34,324 bases of DNA from Patescibacteria group bacterium (GTDB lineage Bacteria > Patescibacteriota > Minisyncoccia > Minisyncoccales > CG1-02-41-26). Positions within the stretch are counted from its first letter, which is position 1, and each line of letters starts with the position of its first letter. Shown here in pieces: positions 1-9,103 of this stretch. The translations under genes were made by a program, and so were the position numbers. The notes under the pieces are model-generated. The model was not told where the DNA came from. It did not search any database and saw nothing but the letters and a program-made list of their open reading frames with translations. Where the stretch lies: positions 1 through 34,324 of the forward strand of contig JAMCXQ010000028.1 in NCBI GenBank assembly GCA_023474835.1, in the 5' to 3' direction.

Positions 1-2
1 TC

Positions 3-1285
<1,283 letters not shown>

Positions 1286-1288
1286 AGA

Positions 1289-1735
1289 TTGAGTATGCGA
1301 AAGATAATTGATTTTGAAACAAAAAAAGAACATTACACGGCCCAAGCCTGCGTGGTTTGGTGTTTTGACAACCGTTTTACTCCGGCTTTGAACGAGTTTG
1401 TCAAAAACAAAAATTATCAGCATTATGATTTAATCAAGGTGGCCGGGGGAGCGAAACCATTGGCCACGCCGGAAAAAGAGATTGAAGAAGAATATATTTT
1501 GAAGCAGATTGAGATTTCTTTGAAATTGCACCACAGCCAAAGGATTGTTTTAATGGGTCATTCCGACTGCGGCGCTTACGGCGGGCTGGCGGCTTTTAAT
1601 AACGACGAAGATAGGGAAAAGCAGGCTCATATTGAGGAATTAACCAAAGCCAAAAGTTTTTTGCAAAATAATTTGTCTTGTTCTGTTCCGATTGACTTGA
1701 TTTTCGTTGATTGCTCGGGAATTTGGGAAATATGA
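1289..1735 (+). CDS. Small beta-carbonic-anhydrase-like protein
   Basis: CFDNRF matches the beta-CA CxDxR motif and GHSDCGAYGG the HxxC zinc motif; TTG start preceded by ggaggaataaag. Confidence 0.7.
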   Translation: MSMRKIIDFETKKEHYTAQACVVWCFDNRFTPALNEFVKNKNYQHYDLIKVAGGAKPLATPEKEIEEEYILKQIEISLKLHHSQRIVLMGHSDCGAYGGLAAFNNDEDREKQAHIEELTKAKSFLQNNLSCSVPIDLIFVDCSGIWEI

Positions 1736-1744
1736 GCAAAAACA

Positions 1745-1966
1745 ATGAAAATAAAAGTACAAGTTAAAGCAAAATCAAAACAAGAAAAAGTGGCTGGGGC
1801 AGGGGACAGCCGGTTTGATGTTTGGGTTAAAGAGCCGGCCATTGACGGAAAAGCCAACCAGGCGGTTATAAAGGCGTTAGCCTCGCATTTTGCAGTAAGC
1901 CGGTTAAATGTTAAAATAATAAGCGGTTTCAAGTCAAAACAAAAAATTATTGAAGTTAAGATTTAG
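1745..1966 (+). CDS. DUF167 / YggU family protein
   Basis: KVQVKAKSKQEKV...FDVWVKEPAIDGKANQAVIKALASHF...VKIISGFKSKQKIIEV is the DUF167 pattern. Confidence 0.85.
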   Translation: MKIKVQVKAKSKQEKVAGAGDSRFDVWVKEPAIDGKANQAVIKALASHFAVSRLNVKIISGFKSKQKIIEVKI

Positions 1967-1977
1967 TTTTTATTTTT

Positions 1978-2730
1978 ATGGCTTTTGGATTTTATAAATC
2001 ATTATACAGCCCCAACCAAACCGAGCCGTTTCGCCTGAGCAGGTCAAAAATTGACTTGTTTTTAAACTGTCCGAGGTGTTTTTATCTGGACAGAAAATTA
2101 GGCGTTGGCCAGCCACCAAGCTTTCCTTTTACTTTGAACTCGGCCGTGGACAAACTTCTAAAAAGAGAGTTTGACGCCCACAGAGCGGCAAAAACAAGCC
2201 ATCCTTTTATGGCGGCCTACGGGATAAACGACGTTGTGCCTTTCCAGCATGAGCTGATGAACGAGTGGCGGGACGCTCTGCGGGGAGGCATTGCTTTTCT
2301 GCACAAACCCACCAATTTTTTCATAACCGGTGGCATTGACGACGTTTGGCAAAACACCAAAACGCGCGAGCTTATTATCGTTGACTACAAGGCAACCGCC
2401 AAAGAAGGCGAAGTTAGCCTTGATGCCGACTGGCAAATCGCCTACAAGCGGCAAATGGAAGTGTATCAGTGGCTTTTCAGACAAAATAATTTTTCAGTGA
2501 GCCCTGTCGGCTATTTTGTATACTGCAACGGCATCACCGACAAACAGGCGTTTGACGCAAAGCTGGAATTTAACGTTAAAATAATCGCTTATCGGGGAGA
2601 TGATTCCTGGATAGAAAACACGCTTTTTGAAATAAAAAAGTGCCTTTTACAGGACACCTTGCCTCCCGCGAACTTCAATTGCCAGTTTTGCAATTACCGC
2701 AAGGCCGCCAGGCAGTTTGAAACAAGTTGA
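1978..2730 (+). CDS. PD-(D/E)XK superfamily (RecB/Cas4-like) nuclease, predicted four-Cys cluster
   Basis: GGIDDVW...ELIIVDYKAT and QMEVYQWLF (QxxxY) nuclease motifs; CPRC near the N-terminus and CQFC near the C-terminus. Confidence 0.75.
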   Translation: MAFGFYKSLYSPNQTEPFRLSRSKIDLFLNCPRCFYLDRKLGVGQPPSFPFTLNSAVDKLLKREFDAHRAAKTSHPFMAAYGINDVVPFQHELMNEWRDALRGGIAFLHKPTNFFITGGIDDVWQNTKTRELIIVDYKATAKEGEVSLDADWQIAYKRQMEVYQWLFRQNNFSVSPVGYFVYCNGITDKQAFDAKLEFNVKIIAYRGDDSWIENTLFEIKKCLLQDTLPPANFNCQFCNYRKAARQFETS

Positions 2731-2764
2731 AGATGAAGCTGGGTTGGTTTGTGGTGATAATGAC

Positions 2765-2802
2765 ATGTTTCAAGTTGCGTCGATCGACGCAACTTGAAAC
2801 AT
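2765..2802. repeat. Perfect 38-bp palindrome between convergent genes
   Basis: ATGTTTCAAGTTGCGTCGATCGACGCAACTTGAAACAT reads identically on both strands. Confidence 0.95.
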
Positions 2803-2838
2803 ATTTGCTTCCTTATATTTTACCCTTATATTTTGCTT

Positions 2839-3402
2839 CTACTCCACTCTTCTTACGTACTCGTTGGTTTCGGTGTTTATTTCCAGAACATCGCCTTCTT
2901 TGATGAAAGAAGGCGCCTGCAAATTTGCTCCTGTTTCTAAAATTACTTCTTTGGTACCTGCTTCCGCCCTGCCCGCCCGCAAATAGGGCGCGGTTTCTTT
3001 TACTTTAAGCTGCACTTTTATCGGCAATTCCACGCTGACGATTTTTTCATTGAAAACAACCCCGTTGACAACCTGGTTGGCCAGCAAAAATCGCGCCCCC
3101 TGGCCGATTTGTTCCTCGCCCAAAGGAAACCTGTTTGAAGGGTTTTTCTCTTCGCAGAAAAAATATTGGTTTTTGTTGTAGTACAAAAATTTAATTTTGA
3201 TTTTTTCTATTTCCGTTTCCTCAAAACTGTCGCCCGGGTGGAAAACTTTGTTGAGGACATTGCCCGATATCAGATTTTTCATTTTAATTTGCGTTGTTGA
3301 GCCGCCCCGTCCCTGAAAGTTCAGCGAGTAATCCAAAACAACATACGGCTGTCCGTTAAACGTAAATAAAATGCCTTTTTTTAGGTCAGTATGGTTTAAC
3401 AT
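2839..3402 (-). CDS. efp: Elongation factor P
   Basis: MLNHTDLKKGILFTFNGQPYVVLDYSLNFQGRGGSTTQIKMKN...; start taken at the internal ATG (3402), not the longest-ORF start at 3435. Confidence 0.93.
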   Translation of the reverse strand: MLNHTDLKKGILFTFNGQPYVVLDYSLNFQGRGGSTTQIKMKNLISGNVLNKVFHPGDSFEETEIEKIKIKFLYYNKNQYFFCEEKNPSNRFPLGEEQIGQGARFLLANQVVNGVVFNEKIVSVELPIKVQLKVKETAPYLRAGRAEAGTKEVILETGANLQAPSFIKEGDVLEINTETNEYVRRVE

Positions 3403-3416
3403 AGGAGTTTTCGCGG

Positions 3417-4097
3417 TTATTGCGCAATACGCCATTCAATTTTTTCTTCTTTGTCCGCGAATTCCAGCCATTCGCCGCTCGGGCTGATAACATACCACTT
3501 TTTTTTATTTTCCGACCACATCATCGGCATATTATCGTAAAACGGCTTTTTAACGATTTCTTTCGGTTTTAATTGGTCAAGCTCAAGCCATTTTTTGAAA
3601 ATTGTTTCAATTGAATAATCAAGATTGCGCGACAAAGCCCAGCCAGCCACGGTTTTTATGGCTCTTTTGGCTTTTTCCATTGAGCCGGCCAGTTCCAAAA
3701 GCTGCTTGGCCGGTTTGGTGTATCGGGAATAAATTATTTTTTGCGCTCTGGCCGATTGCTTCAATGCCGCCAGTCCCAAGCCCTTTGTTTCAAAAAAACA
3801 GGTTATCAGCTGACGGATTGCCGTTTCGTTTTGCAATTCATCATAATACTTGATTTTGCCTTTTTGTAAATATTCTTCAATTTTTTGGGCCATTCCCTTG
3901 CCAATTTTAGGCAGGGCCTCCAAGCCCTTCAGTTTTTTTTCTTTGTAAATATCCGAAACGTCCTGCCCCAGATTTTCCAAAAAAACAGCGGCTTTTTTGT
4001 ATGCCTGAATGCGAAAGGCCTGTTTTTCGCCTTTTATTTCCAAAAGACGGCTGATGTCTTTGAAAATTTCTGCTAGTTGTCGGTTAATAATCGCCAT
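3417..4097 (-). CDS. Helix-hairpin-helix protein resembling the PolX/Pol beta N-terminal domain, without a recognisable polymerase domain
   Basis: ISRLLEIKGEKQAFRIQAYKKAA...LEALPKIGKGMAQKIEEYLQKGKI; novel C-terminus KKWYVISPSGEWLEFADKEEKIEW. Confidence 0.7.
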   Translation of the reverse strand: MAIINRQLAEIFKDISRLLEIKGEKQAFRIQAYKKAAVFLENLGQDVSDIYKEKKLKGLEALPKIGKGMAQKIEEYLQKGKIKYYDELQNETAIRQLITCFFETKGLGLAALKQSARAQKIIYSRYTKPAKQLLELAGSMEKAKRAIKTVAGWALSRNLDYSIETIFKKWLELDQLKPKEIVKKPFYDNMPMMWSENKKKWYVISPSGEWLEFADKEEKIEWRIAQ

Positions 4098-4102
4098 AAT
4101 TT

Positions 4103-4120
4103 AGTGAATTTAACTTCACT
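4103..4120. promoter_or_regulatory. Palindrome AGTGAA-N6-TTCACT, candidate operator
   Basis: Perfect 6-bp arms overlapping by 1 nt the predicted -35 of the Nudix gene. Confidence 0.55.
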
Positions 4121-4147
4121 TGACGGTTTTTTGACAAAAGATAGAAT
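4120..4147 (+). promoter_or_regulatory. Predicted sigma70-like promoter TTGACG-N16-TAGAAT
   Basis: Located 11 nt upstream of the ATG at 4159. Confidence 0.6.
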
Positions 4148-4158
4148 AAAACAAAAAT

Positions 4159-4866
4159 ATGAAAAAAGAAATTATTATCCATCAAATCCAGTCGGAAATT
4201 TTGCGGGTTTTGCTTTTCCAGCCCCAGGCAAGATTTGTTGACTTAAACAAGCTTAAAATTTCAACCGACCAATTCGCCTTTCATCTTAAAAGTTTAGTTG
4301 AATCCGGGCTGGTTGTAAAGTCCGACAAATGCCGTTACGGTTTAACGCCAATTGGCAAAGAATTCGCCAACCGGCTTGACATGGAGAAACAAACTCCGCA
4401 AATAGAAAAGCAGGCGAAAATCGGGGTTTTGATTTTCGCGATAAAAAAGGAGAGCGGCGTTGAAAAATATCTGCTCCAGCAGCGCCTAAAGCAGCCATAT
4501 TTCGGTTATTTCGGCGGGGTTGGAGGCAAGCTTAAAATAGGAGAAACTTTGTTTGAAGGAGCAAAAAGAGAATTCAAAGAAGAAACCGGCCTGACGGCCA
4601 AGCTGTCGTTTGCCGGCGTTAACCATAAAACAGATTATTCAAAAGAAAAAGTTCTGTTTGAAGACAAGATATTTTTCGTATTCAGGGCCGACAACCCCAA
4701 AGGGGACTTAATCAAAGAATTCCAGGGCGGCAAAAATTTCTGGTTTTCTTTGTCCGAAATCAAAAAACTGCCAAATCTTTTTCCCGATGTTTTGGATAAA
4801 ATCAAAATGATTCAAGAAAAACAAATCAGCTTTTCCGAAAAAAAATACTTCGTGGACGAATTCTAA
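4159..4866 (+). CDS. Winged-helix plus Nudix hydrolase two-domain protein
   Basis: N-terminal wHTH (QIQSEILRVLLFQPQARFVDLNKLKISTDQFAFHLKSLVESGLVVK) and complete Nudix box GKLKIGETLFEGAKREFKEETGL. Confidence 0.85.
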   Translation: MKKEIIIHQIQSEILRVLLFQPQARFVDLNKLKISTDQFAFHLKSLVESGLVVKSDKCRYGLTPIGKEFANRLDMEKQTPQIEKQAKIGVLIFAIKKESGVEKYLLQQRLKQPYFGYFGGVGGKLKIGETLFEGAKREFKEETGLTAKLSFAGVNHKTDYSKEKVLFEDKIFFVFRADNPKGDLIKEFQGGKNFWFSLSEIKKLPNLFPDVLDKIKMIQEKQISFSEKKYFVDEF

Positions 4867-4878
4867 TTGGCGTTTTTT

Positions 4879-5922
4879 TTATTTTCCAGCAAGAAAATGA
4901 ATCATTTTTCTACGGAATTTATCATTTTTTGCCAACTTTATAGCACCCAATTTAAATATTATGCTGGCTAAAGGTCTGCTTATTTTGAAAAATGTTAAGA
5001 ATTTTTCTTCAAGTTTTTTGCTGCGAAGACTCTTTTTTATTTTAGGCAAACTATAATTCGGGTCAATAATTTTCCGGGCCACTTCCTGGCCGGAAACAAT
5101 GGCTGAATAAACACCTTCGCCCGTAGCGCCAGAAGTCAATCCGGCGGCATCTCCAACCAAAAAAATATTATTAAATTTCAGGCCTTGATAATCATAGTTA
5201 ATTGGCGCGGCTTGCAATGGATAATTTTTTGGATTTAATCCATGTTTCATGCACCAAGTATCTAAATAACTTTTTGATTTAGCCGGTAAAATAAATCTCG
5301 GCTCAGCACCGATGCCTATGGAAACATAATTTTTATGTGGGAATACCCAAAGATATTCCGGGCCTAATTTTTTTGAATCAAAAAATATTTCTAAATTGCC
5401 AAAATTTGCCTGTGGCACAAGATATTGCATAGCCACAACAATTTTGCTCGTGGCAAGACCAAGATGTTTTCTAACCATAGAGTTCGCTCCATCGGCACCG
5501 ATAAGATATTTGAAATAAAACTTAAACCCGTTATTGGCTGATATAAAATCCCTGTCTATTTTTAACGCCGCGCAATTAAGAACAACTTCGGCTCCAGCTT
5601 TGGTGGCCTGTTCCGTTTGCCATTGGCCAAGTTTTTCTCTGTCGCATGTCCAAATCCATGGCTCGTTTAACTCCATCTCAATGGAGCGTTTTCCAATGTG
5701 AAGCAATATGCGCTGGAATTCTTTTTCAATAATAAATTCCGGCAACTTGAATTCGTTAAAATCTTTTATTGTTAGCCCGCCAGCGCAAGCTTTTTGCCCG
5801 ATGATTTTATTTTTCTCTAAAACAATAACTTTTTTGTTTGCTTGAGCTAAAATTTTAGCTGCGGCCAAACCAGCCGGTCCTGCGCCAACTATAACTACAT
5901 CATAATCTTTTTTGTTTTCCAT
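4879..5922 (-). CDS. Geranylgeranyl reductase family FAD-dependent oxidoreductase
   Basis: DYDVVIVGAGPAGLAAAKILAQANKKVIVLEK; YLIGADGANSMVRKHLGL; NIFLVGDAAGLTSGATGEGVYSAI. Confidence 0.85.
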   Translation of the reverse strand: MENKKDYDVVIVGAGPAGLAAAKILAQANKKVIVLEKNKIIGQKACAGGLTIKDFNEFKLPEFIIEKEFQRILLHIGKRSIEMELNEPWIWTCDREKLGQWQTEQATKAGAEVVLNCAALKIDRDFISANNGFKFYFKYLIGADGANSMVRKHLGLATSKIVVAMQYLVPQANFGNLEIFFDSKKLGPEYLWVFPHKNYVSIGIGAEPRFILPAKSKSYLDTWCMKHGLNPKNYPLQAAPINYDYQGLKFNNIFLVGDAAGLTSGATGEGVYSAIVSGQEVARKIIDPNYSLPKIKKSLRSKKLEEKFLTFFKISRPLASIIFKLGAIKLAKNDKFRRKMIHFLAGK

Positions 5923-5929
5923 ATAAACA

Positions 5930-6832
5930 CTACACATTGCCAAGATGAACATTTTTTAAGCCGGCTTTTTGGGCAATATCACAAGCTATCTGCATAGTTT
6001 TAAGCGGAGTGGCCGGCAGATTTTTTAGCTTCCAGGAGATTTTCGGGGAAAATCGCGACAAATGCCAGGGGGTTTGGGGGCCGAGGCCGTTTGTTATAAA
6101 TTTTGCGATTTTTTCAAACATAGCAGGGGAGTCGTTTAGAGTCGGAATAACCAGGGTGGTTATTTCCAGCCAAACCCCAGATTTTTTCAGGGCTTTCAAA
6201 TTTTCCAAAACTGGAGTCAGCTGACCGCCGCAATATTTTTGATAAAAATTTTCGTCAAAACTTTTCAAGTCAATATTGGCCGCGTCCAAATAGGGGAGTA
6301 TCAGCTCAAAAGTTTGCGGAGAAAAAAATCCGTTGCTCACCCAGATGTTTTTTAAGCCGGCCTGTTTCGCCAATTTCATTATATCAAAAGCGTATTCCAG
6401 GAACACGGTGGGTTCGGTGTAAGTATAGGAAATGCTCGGGCATTTGTTTTGCAAGGCCATTTCCACAATCTTTTCAGGAGTTCCGGAGGGGTCCTCTCTG
6501 GTGCCTGAATCCATAAAATCCCCAGAGAGGATTCCTCCGGAGATTTGGGAGATTTGCCAGTTCTGGCAAGCCCAGCAAGAAAAATTACAGCCAAAAGTGG
6601 CGATTGATAAGGTTTTTGTGCCCGGTAAAAAATGATAAAGCGGTTTTTTCTCAATCGGGTCAACCTGTATGGCGCAGGGCCGGCCGTAAAAAAGAAAATA
6701 AATCCGGCCGTTTCGGTTTTGCCGCGCTCCGCATTTGCCGAACTGGCCAATATCCAGCAAACAATAATGGCAGCAAGTTTGGCATTGAACTTTGTTGCCG
6801 GACAGCTTTTTGTAAAGCAGGGATTCTTTCAT
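5930..6832 (-). CDS. amrS: AmmeMemoRadiSam-type radical SAM enzyme
   Basis: CQTCCHYCLLDIGQFGKCGARQN and radical SAM motif CNFSCWACQNWQIS; SYTYTEPTVFLEYA. Confidence 0.85.
   Translation of the reverse strand: MKESLLYKKLSGNKVQCQTCCHYCLLDIGQFGKCGARQNRNGRIYFLFYGRPCAIQVDPIEKKPLYHFLPGTKTLSIATFGCNFSCWACQNWQISQISGGILSGDFMDSGTREDPSGTPEKIVEMALQNKCPSISYTYTEPTVFLEYAFDIMKLAKQAGLKNIWVSNGFFSPQTFELILPYLDAANIDLKSFDENFYQKYCGGQLTPVLENLKALKKSGVWLEITTLVIPTLNDSPAMFEKIAKFITNGLGPQTPWHLSRFSPKISWKLKNLPATPLKTMQIACDIAQKAGLKNVHLGNV
6482..6541. repeat. 60-nt inverted-repeat element inside amrS
   Basis: Left arm TCCGGAGGGGTCCTCTCTGG (6482-6501) and right arm CCAGAGAGGATTCCTCCGGA (6522-6541): 18 of 20 positions complementary, 20-nt loop, in frame. 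Confidence 0.9.
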
Positions 6833-6875
6833 TGGTTTTAATTTTAACTTATTTTGTGCTAAAATTCAAAAAAAT

Positions 6876-7460
6876 ATGAAACGGCTATTTATCGCAATCA
6901 GCTTGCCATCAGAAATAAAGAAAGAACTGGCCGGGCTGCAGGCGGAAATCAAAAACAGTTTTCCAATGGAAATTGGCGGGGCCGTGGCCAAGTGGGTGGC
7001 GCCGGAAAATTTACACATCACCTTGTTTTTTATCGGCGAAGCAGAAGACAGCAAGGTGCCGGAAATCAGCGCCATTATTCAAAAAGCGCTTGGCAGCCGG
7101 AAAAAGCTTCCAGTTAAAATCAGCAGAATTTGTTATGGTCCCGGCCAGGCTATCCCGCCCCGTTTTGTCTGGCTGGAATTAGCCAAAAACAATGATTTGG
7201 AGCGCCTGGCCGAAACTCTTGGACAAGAAATCATAAAAGCCGGAGTTTTAAGACAGAGTGAAACGCGGCCTTTTTCCGGCCACATTACTTTGGCAAGAAT
7301 TAAAGAGTGGATTTGGCGAAGAATCGAGCCCGACGAACAGCCGCAAATTGAGAAGGATTTAGATTTGAATTTTGAAGTAAAATCAGTTTATTTAATGGAA
7401 AGCCATCTCAAAAAAACCGGACCGGAATATAATGTTTTGTCGTCGTTTAATTTAATATGA
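6876..7460 (+). CDS. thpR: RNA 2',3'-cyclic phosphodiesterase (2H/LigT family)
   Basis: Two HxT motifs, HITLFFIG and HITLARI. Confidence 0.88.
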   Translation: MKRLFIAISLPSEIKKELAGLQAEIKNSFPMEIGGAVAKWVAPENLHITLFFIGEAEDSKVPEISAIIQKALGSRKKLPVKISRICYGPGQAIPPRFVWLELAKNNDLERLAETLGQEIIKAGVLRQSETRPFSGHITLARIKEWIWRRIEPDEQPQIEKDLDLNFEVKSVYLMESHLKKTGPEYNVLSSFNLI

Positions 7461-8770
7461 AAATTCATTTTATCGGTATCGGTGGGATTGGGATTTCGGG
7501 CATTGCCAGTATTTATAAACAAAAAGGCAATATTGTTTCGGGTTCGGACGCGGAAAAATCGGAAATCACCGATGAATTAAAAAAACAGGGAATTAAAGTT
7601 TCCATTGGTCACAAAGCCGCCAATGTTGCTAAAAGTGTTGATTTGGCGGTGTATTCGGAAGCGGTGCCGAAAAACAACCTGGAACTGAAAGAAGCCAGGC
7701 GGCTGAAAATCCGCTGTTTGTCAGGGGCCATGGCTTTGGCTGAATTGAGCCGCGATTATTTCACCATTGCGGTTTCGGGAATGCACGGCAAGTCAACAAC
7801 CGCCTCAATGATTAGCCAAATTTTAACAAAAGCCGGATTTGACCCCACTTTCATCATCGGTACAAAACCGGGCTGGCGGCTGGGAAGGTCAAAATATCTG
7901 GTCATTGAGGCGGACGATTATCAGGCAAAATTTTTGCATTACCATCCGGATATTCTGGTTTTGACCAACATTGAGGAGGAGCATATGGACTGGTTTCAAA
8001 ACCTCAACCACATATTTAAAATATTTAAACAATATATTAGTCAGGTTAAAAATTGCGTGGTTGCTAACCACGATGATAAAAATGTGGTTGAGGTTTTGAA
8101 ACAGTTCAAAGTTCAAAATTCAAAGCCTAAAGTTATTTATTATTCTTTACAAGATAAAAACGCTCAAAAAATCAAAAAAATTCTGAAAGTGCCGGGAGAG
8201 CACAATGTTTCCAATGCCCTGGCCGCGCTAATCGCGGCACAGCTTCTGGGCGTTTCCGATAAAACCGCCTTAAAGGCATTATCGGAATACAAAGGCGTTT
8301 GGCGCAGGTTTGAAAAATCCAATTTAAAAATTAAAAATTTAAAATTAAAAGTTATATCTGACTACGCTCACCACCCCACGGAAATAAAAGCCACTTTGCA
8401 GGCGTTGAACGAAAAATATCCCAAACAAACGAAATGGGTTGTTTTCCAGCCGCACCAATACCAAAGAACTTTTTATTTATTCAATGATTTTGTAAAAACC
8501 TTTCAGCAAGCCAAAAAAGAGTTCGGCATTGAAAAAATTATTATTACTGATATTTATAGTGTTGAAGGCAGGGAAAACGAAAATATAAAGAAAAAAGTTA
8601 ACAGCCAAAAATTAGTTAAAACCATCAACCGCGATTTTGTGCAGTATATTGGACAAAACGAAATAGGAAACTACGTAAAGAAAAACGCCAGATCCAATAT
8701 AGTTTTAGCCATTCTTGGCGCCGGCGATATCTATAAGCTGGCGCAAAGTTTATCCACATACCCGGTTTGA
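7457..8770 (+). CDS. murC: UDP-N-acetylmuramate--L-alanine ligase
   Basis: HFIGIGGIGISGIASIYKQKG, AVSGMHGKSTTASMISQIL, VWRRFEK, SDYAHHPTEIKATLQA. Confidence 0.95.
   Translation: MKIHFIGIGGIGISGIASIYKQKGNIVSGSDAEKSEITDELKKQGIKVSIGHKAANVAKSVDLAVYSEAVPKNNLELKEARRLKIRCLSGAMALAELSRDYFTIAVSGMHGKSTTASMISQILTKAGFDPTFIIGTKPGWRLGRSKYLVIEADDYQAKFLHYHPDILVLTNIEEEHMDWFQNLNHIFKIFKQYISQVKNCVVANHDDKNVVEVLKQFKVQNSKPKVIYYSLQDKNAQKIKKILKVPGEHNVSNALAALIAAQLLGVSDKTALKALSEYKGVWRRFEKSNLKIKNLKLKVISDYAHHPTEIKATLQALNEKYPKQTKWVVFQPHQYQRTFYLFNDFVKTFQQAKKEFGIEKIIITDIYSVEGRENENIKKKVNSQKLVKTINRDFVQYIGQNEIGNYVKKNARSNIVLAILGAGDIYKLAQSLSTYPV
8102..8136. repeat. Heptanucleotide tandem array within murC (copy 1)
   Basis: cagttca aagttca aaattca aagccta aagttat. 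Confidence 0.75.
8321..8355. repeat. Heptanucleotide tandem array within murC (copy 2)
   Basis: aatttaa aaattaa aaattta aaattaa aagttat. Confidence 0.8.
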
Positions 8771-8795
8771 CGAACAGGGGCTATATGGCTATAAT
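8767..8795 (+). promoter_or_regulatory. Strong predicted sigma70-like promoter TTGACG-N17-TATAAT
   Basis: Consensus -10 and optimal spacer; the -35 overlaps the murC stop codon. Confidence 0.8.
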
Positions 8796-8857
8796 GAAAT
8801 AATTAATTTGCATAGCAAAAAAAGTCGCGAAATAATCAAATTAAAACCCAATAATAT

Positions 8858-9046
8858 ATGAGCGCATGGTTAATTGTTTTAATTGTTGCCATTGTTGTTT
8901 TAATTATTGCTTTGATAGCTAAGGCCGCGGGCGGAAAAAAGGGCGGTGCAATAATGGCAACGGGCCAAAAGCCAATGCCAGAACCGGGCCCGTCTGCTTC
9001 AGCACCATCAGGCGGCGCAGAAGACCAGTCAGGCGACAATGTTTAA
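8858..9046 (+). CDS. 62-aa single-TM microprotein with Gly/Pro/Ser-rich tail
   Basis: MSAWLIVLIVAIVVLIIALIAKAAGGKKGG... TM segment; bracketed by a consensus promoter and a rho-independent terminator. Confidence 0.7.
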   Translation: MSAWLIVLIVAIVVLIIALIAKAAGGKKGGAIMATGQKPMPEPGPSASAPSGGAEDQSGDNV

Positions 9047-9058
9047 TCAGAAGCTTGA

Positions 9059-9096
9059 AAACCAAGCATTCGCCCAAGGCGAATGCTTGGTTTTTT
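9059..9096 (+). terminator. Rho-independent terminator
   Basis: aaccaagcattcgcc caag gcgaatgcttggtttttt: 14-15 bp stem and T-run. Confidence 0.93.
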
Positions 9097-9103
9097 CTGA
9101 CCT

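Noticed and set aside
1745-1800. Lys-rich start of the DUF167 gene (aaaataaaagtacaagttaaagc...) as another heptamer array
   Set aside because: No consistent 7-bp register, and the peptide fits the family's normal N-terminal strand.
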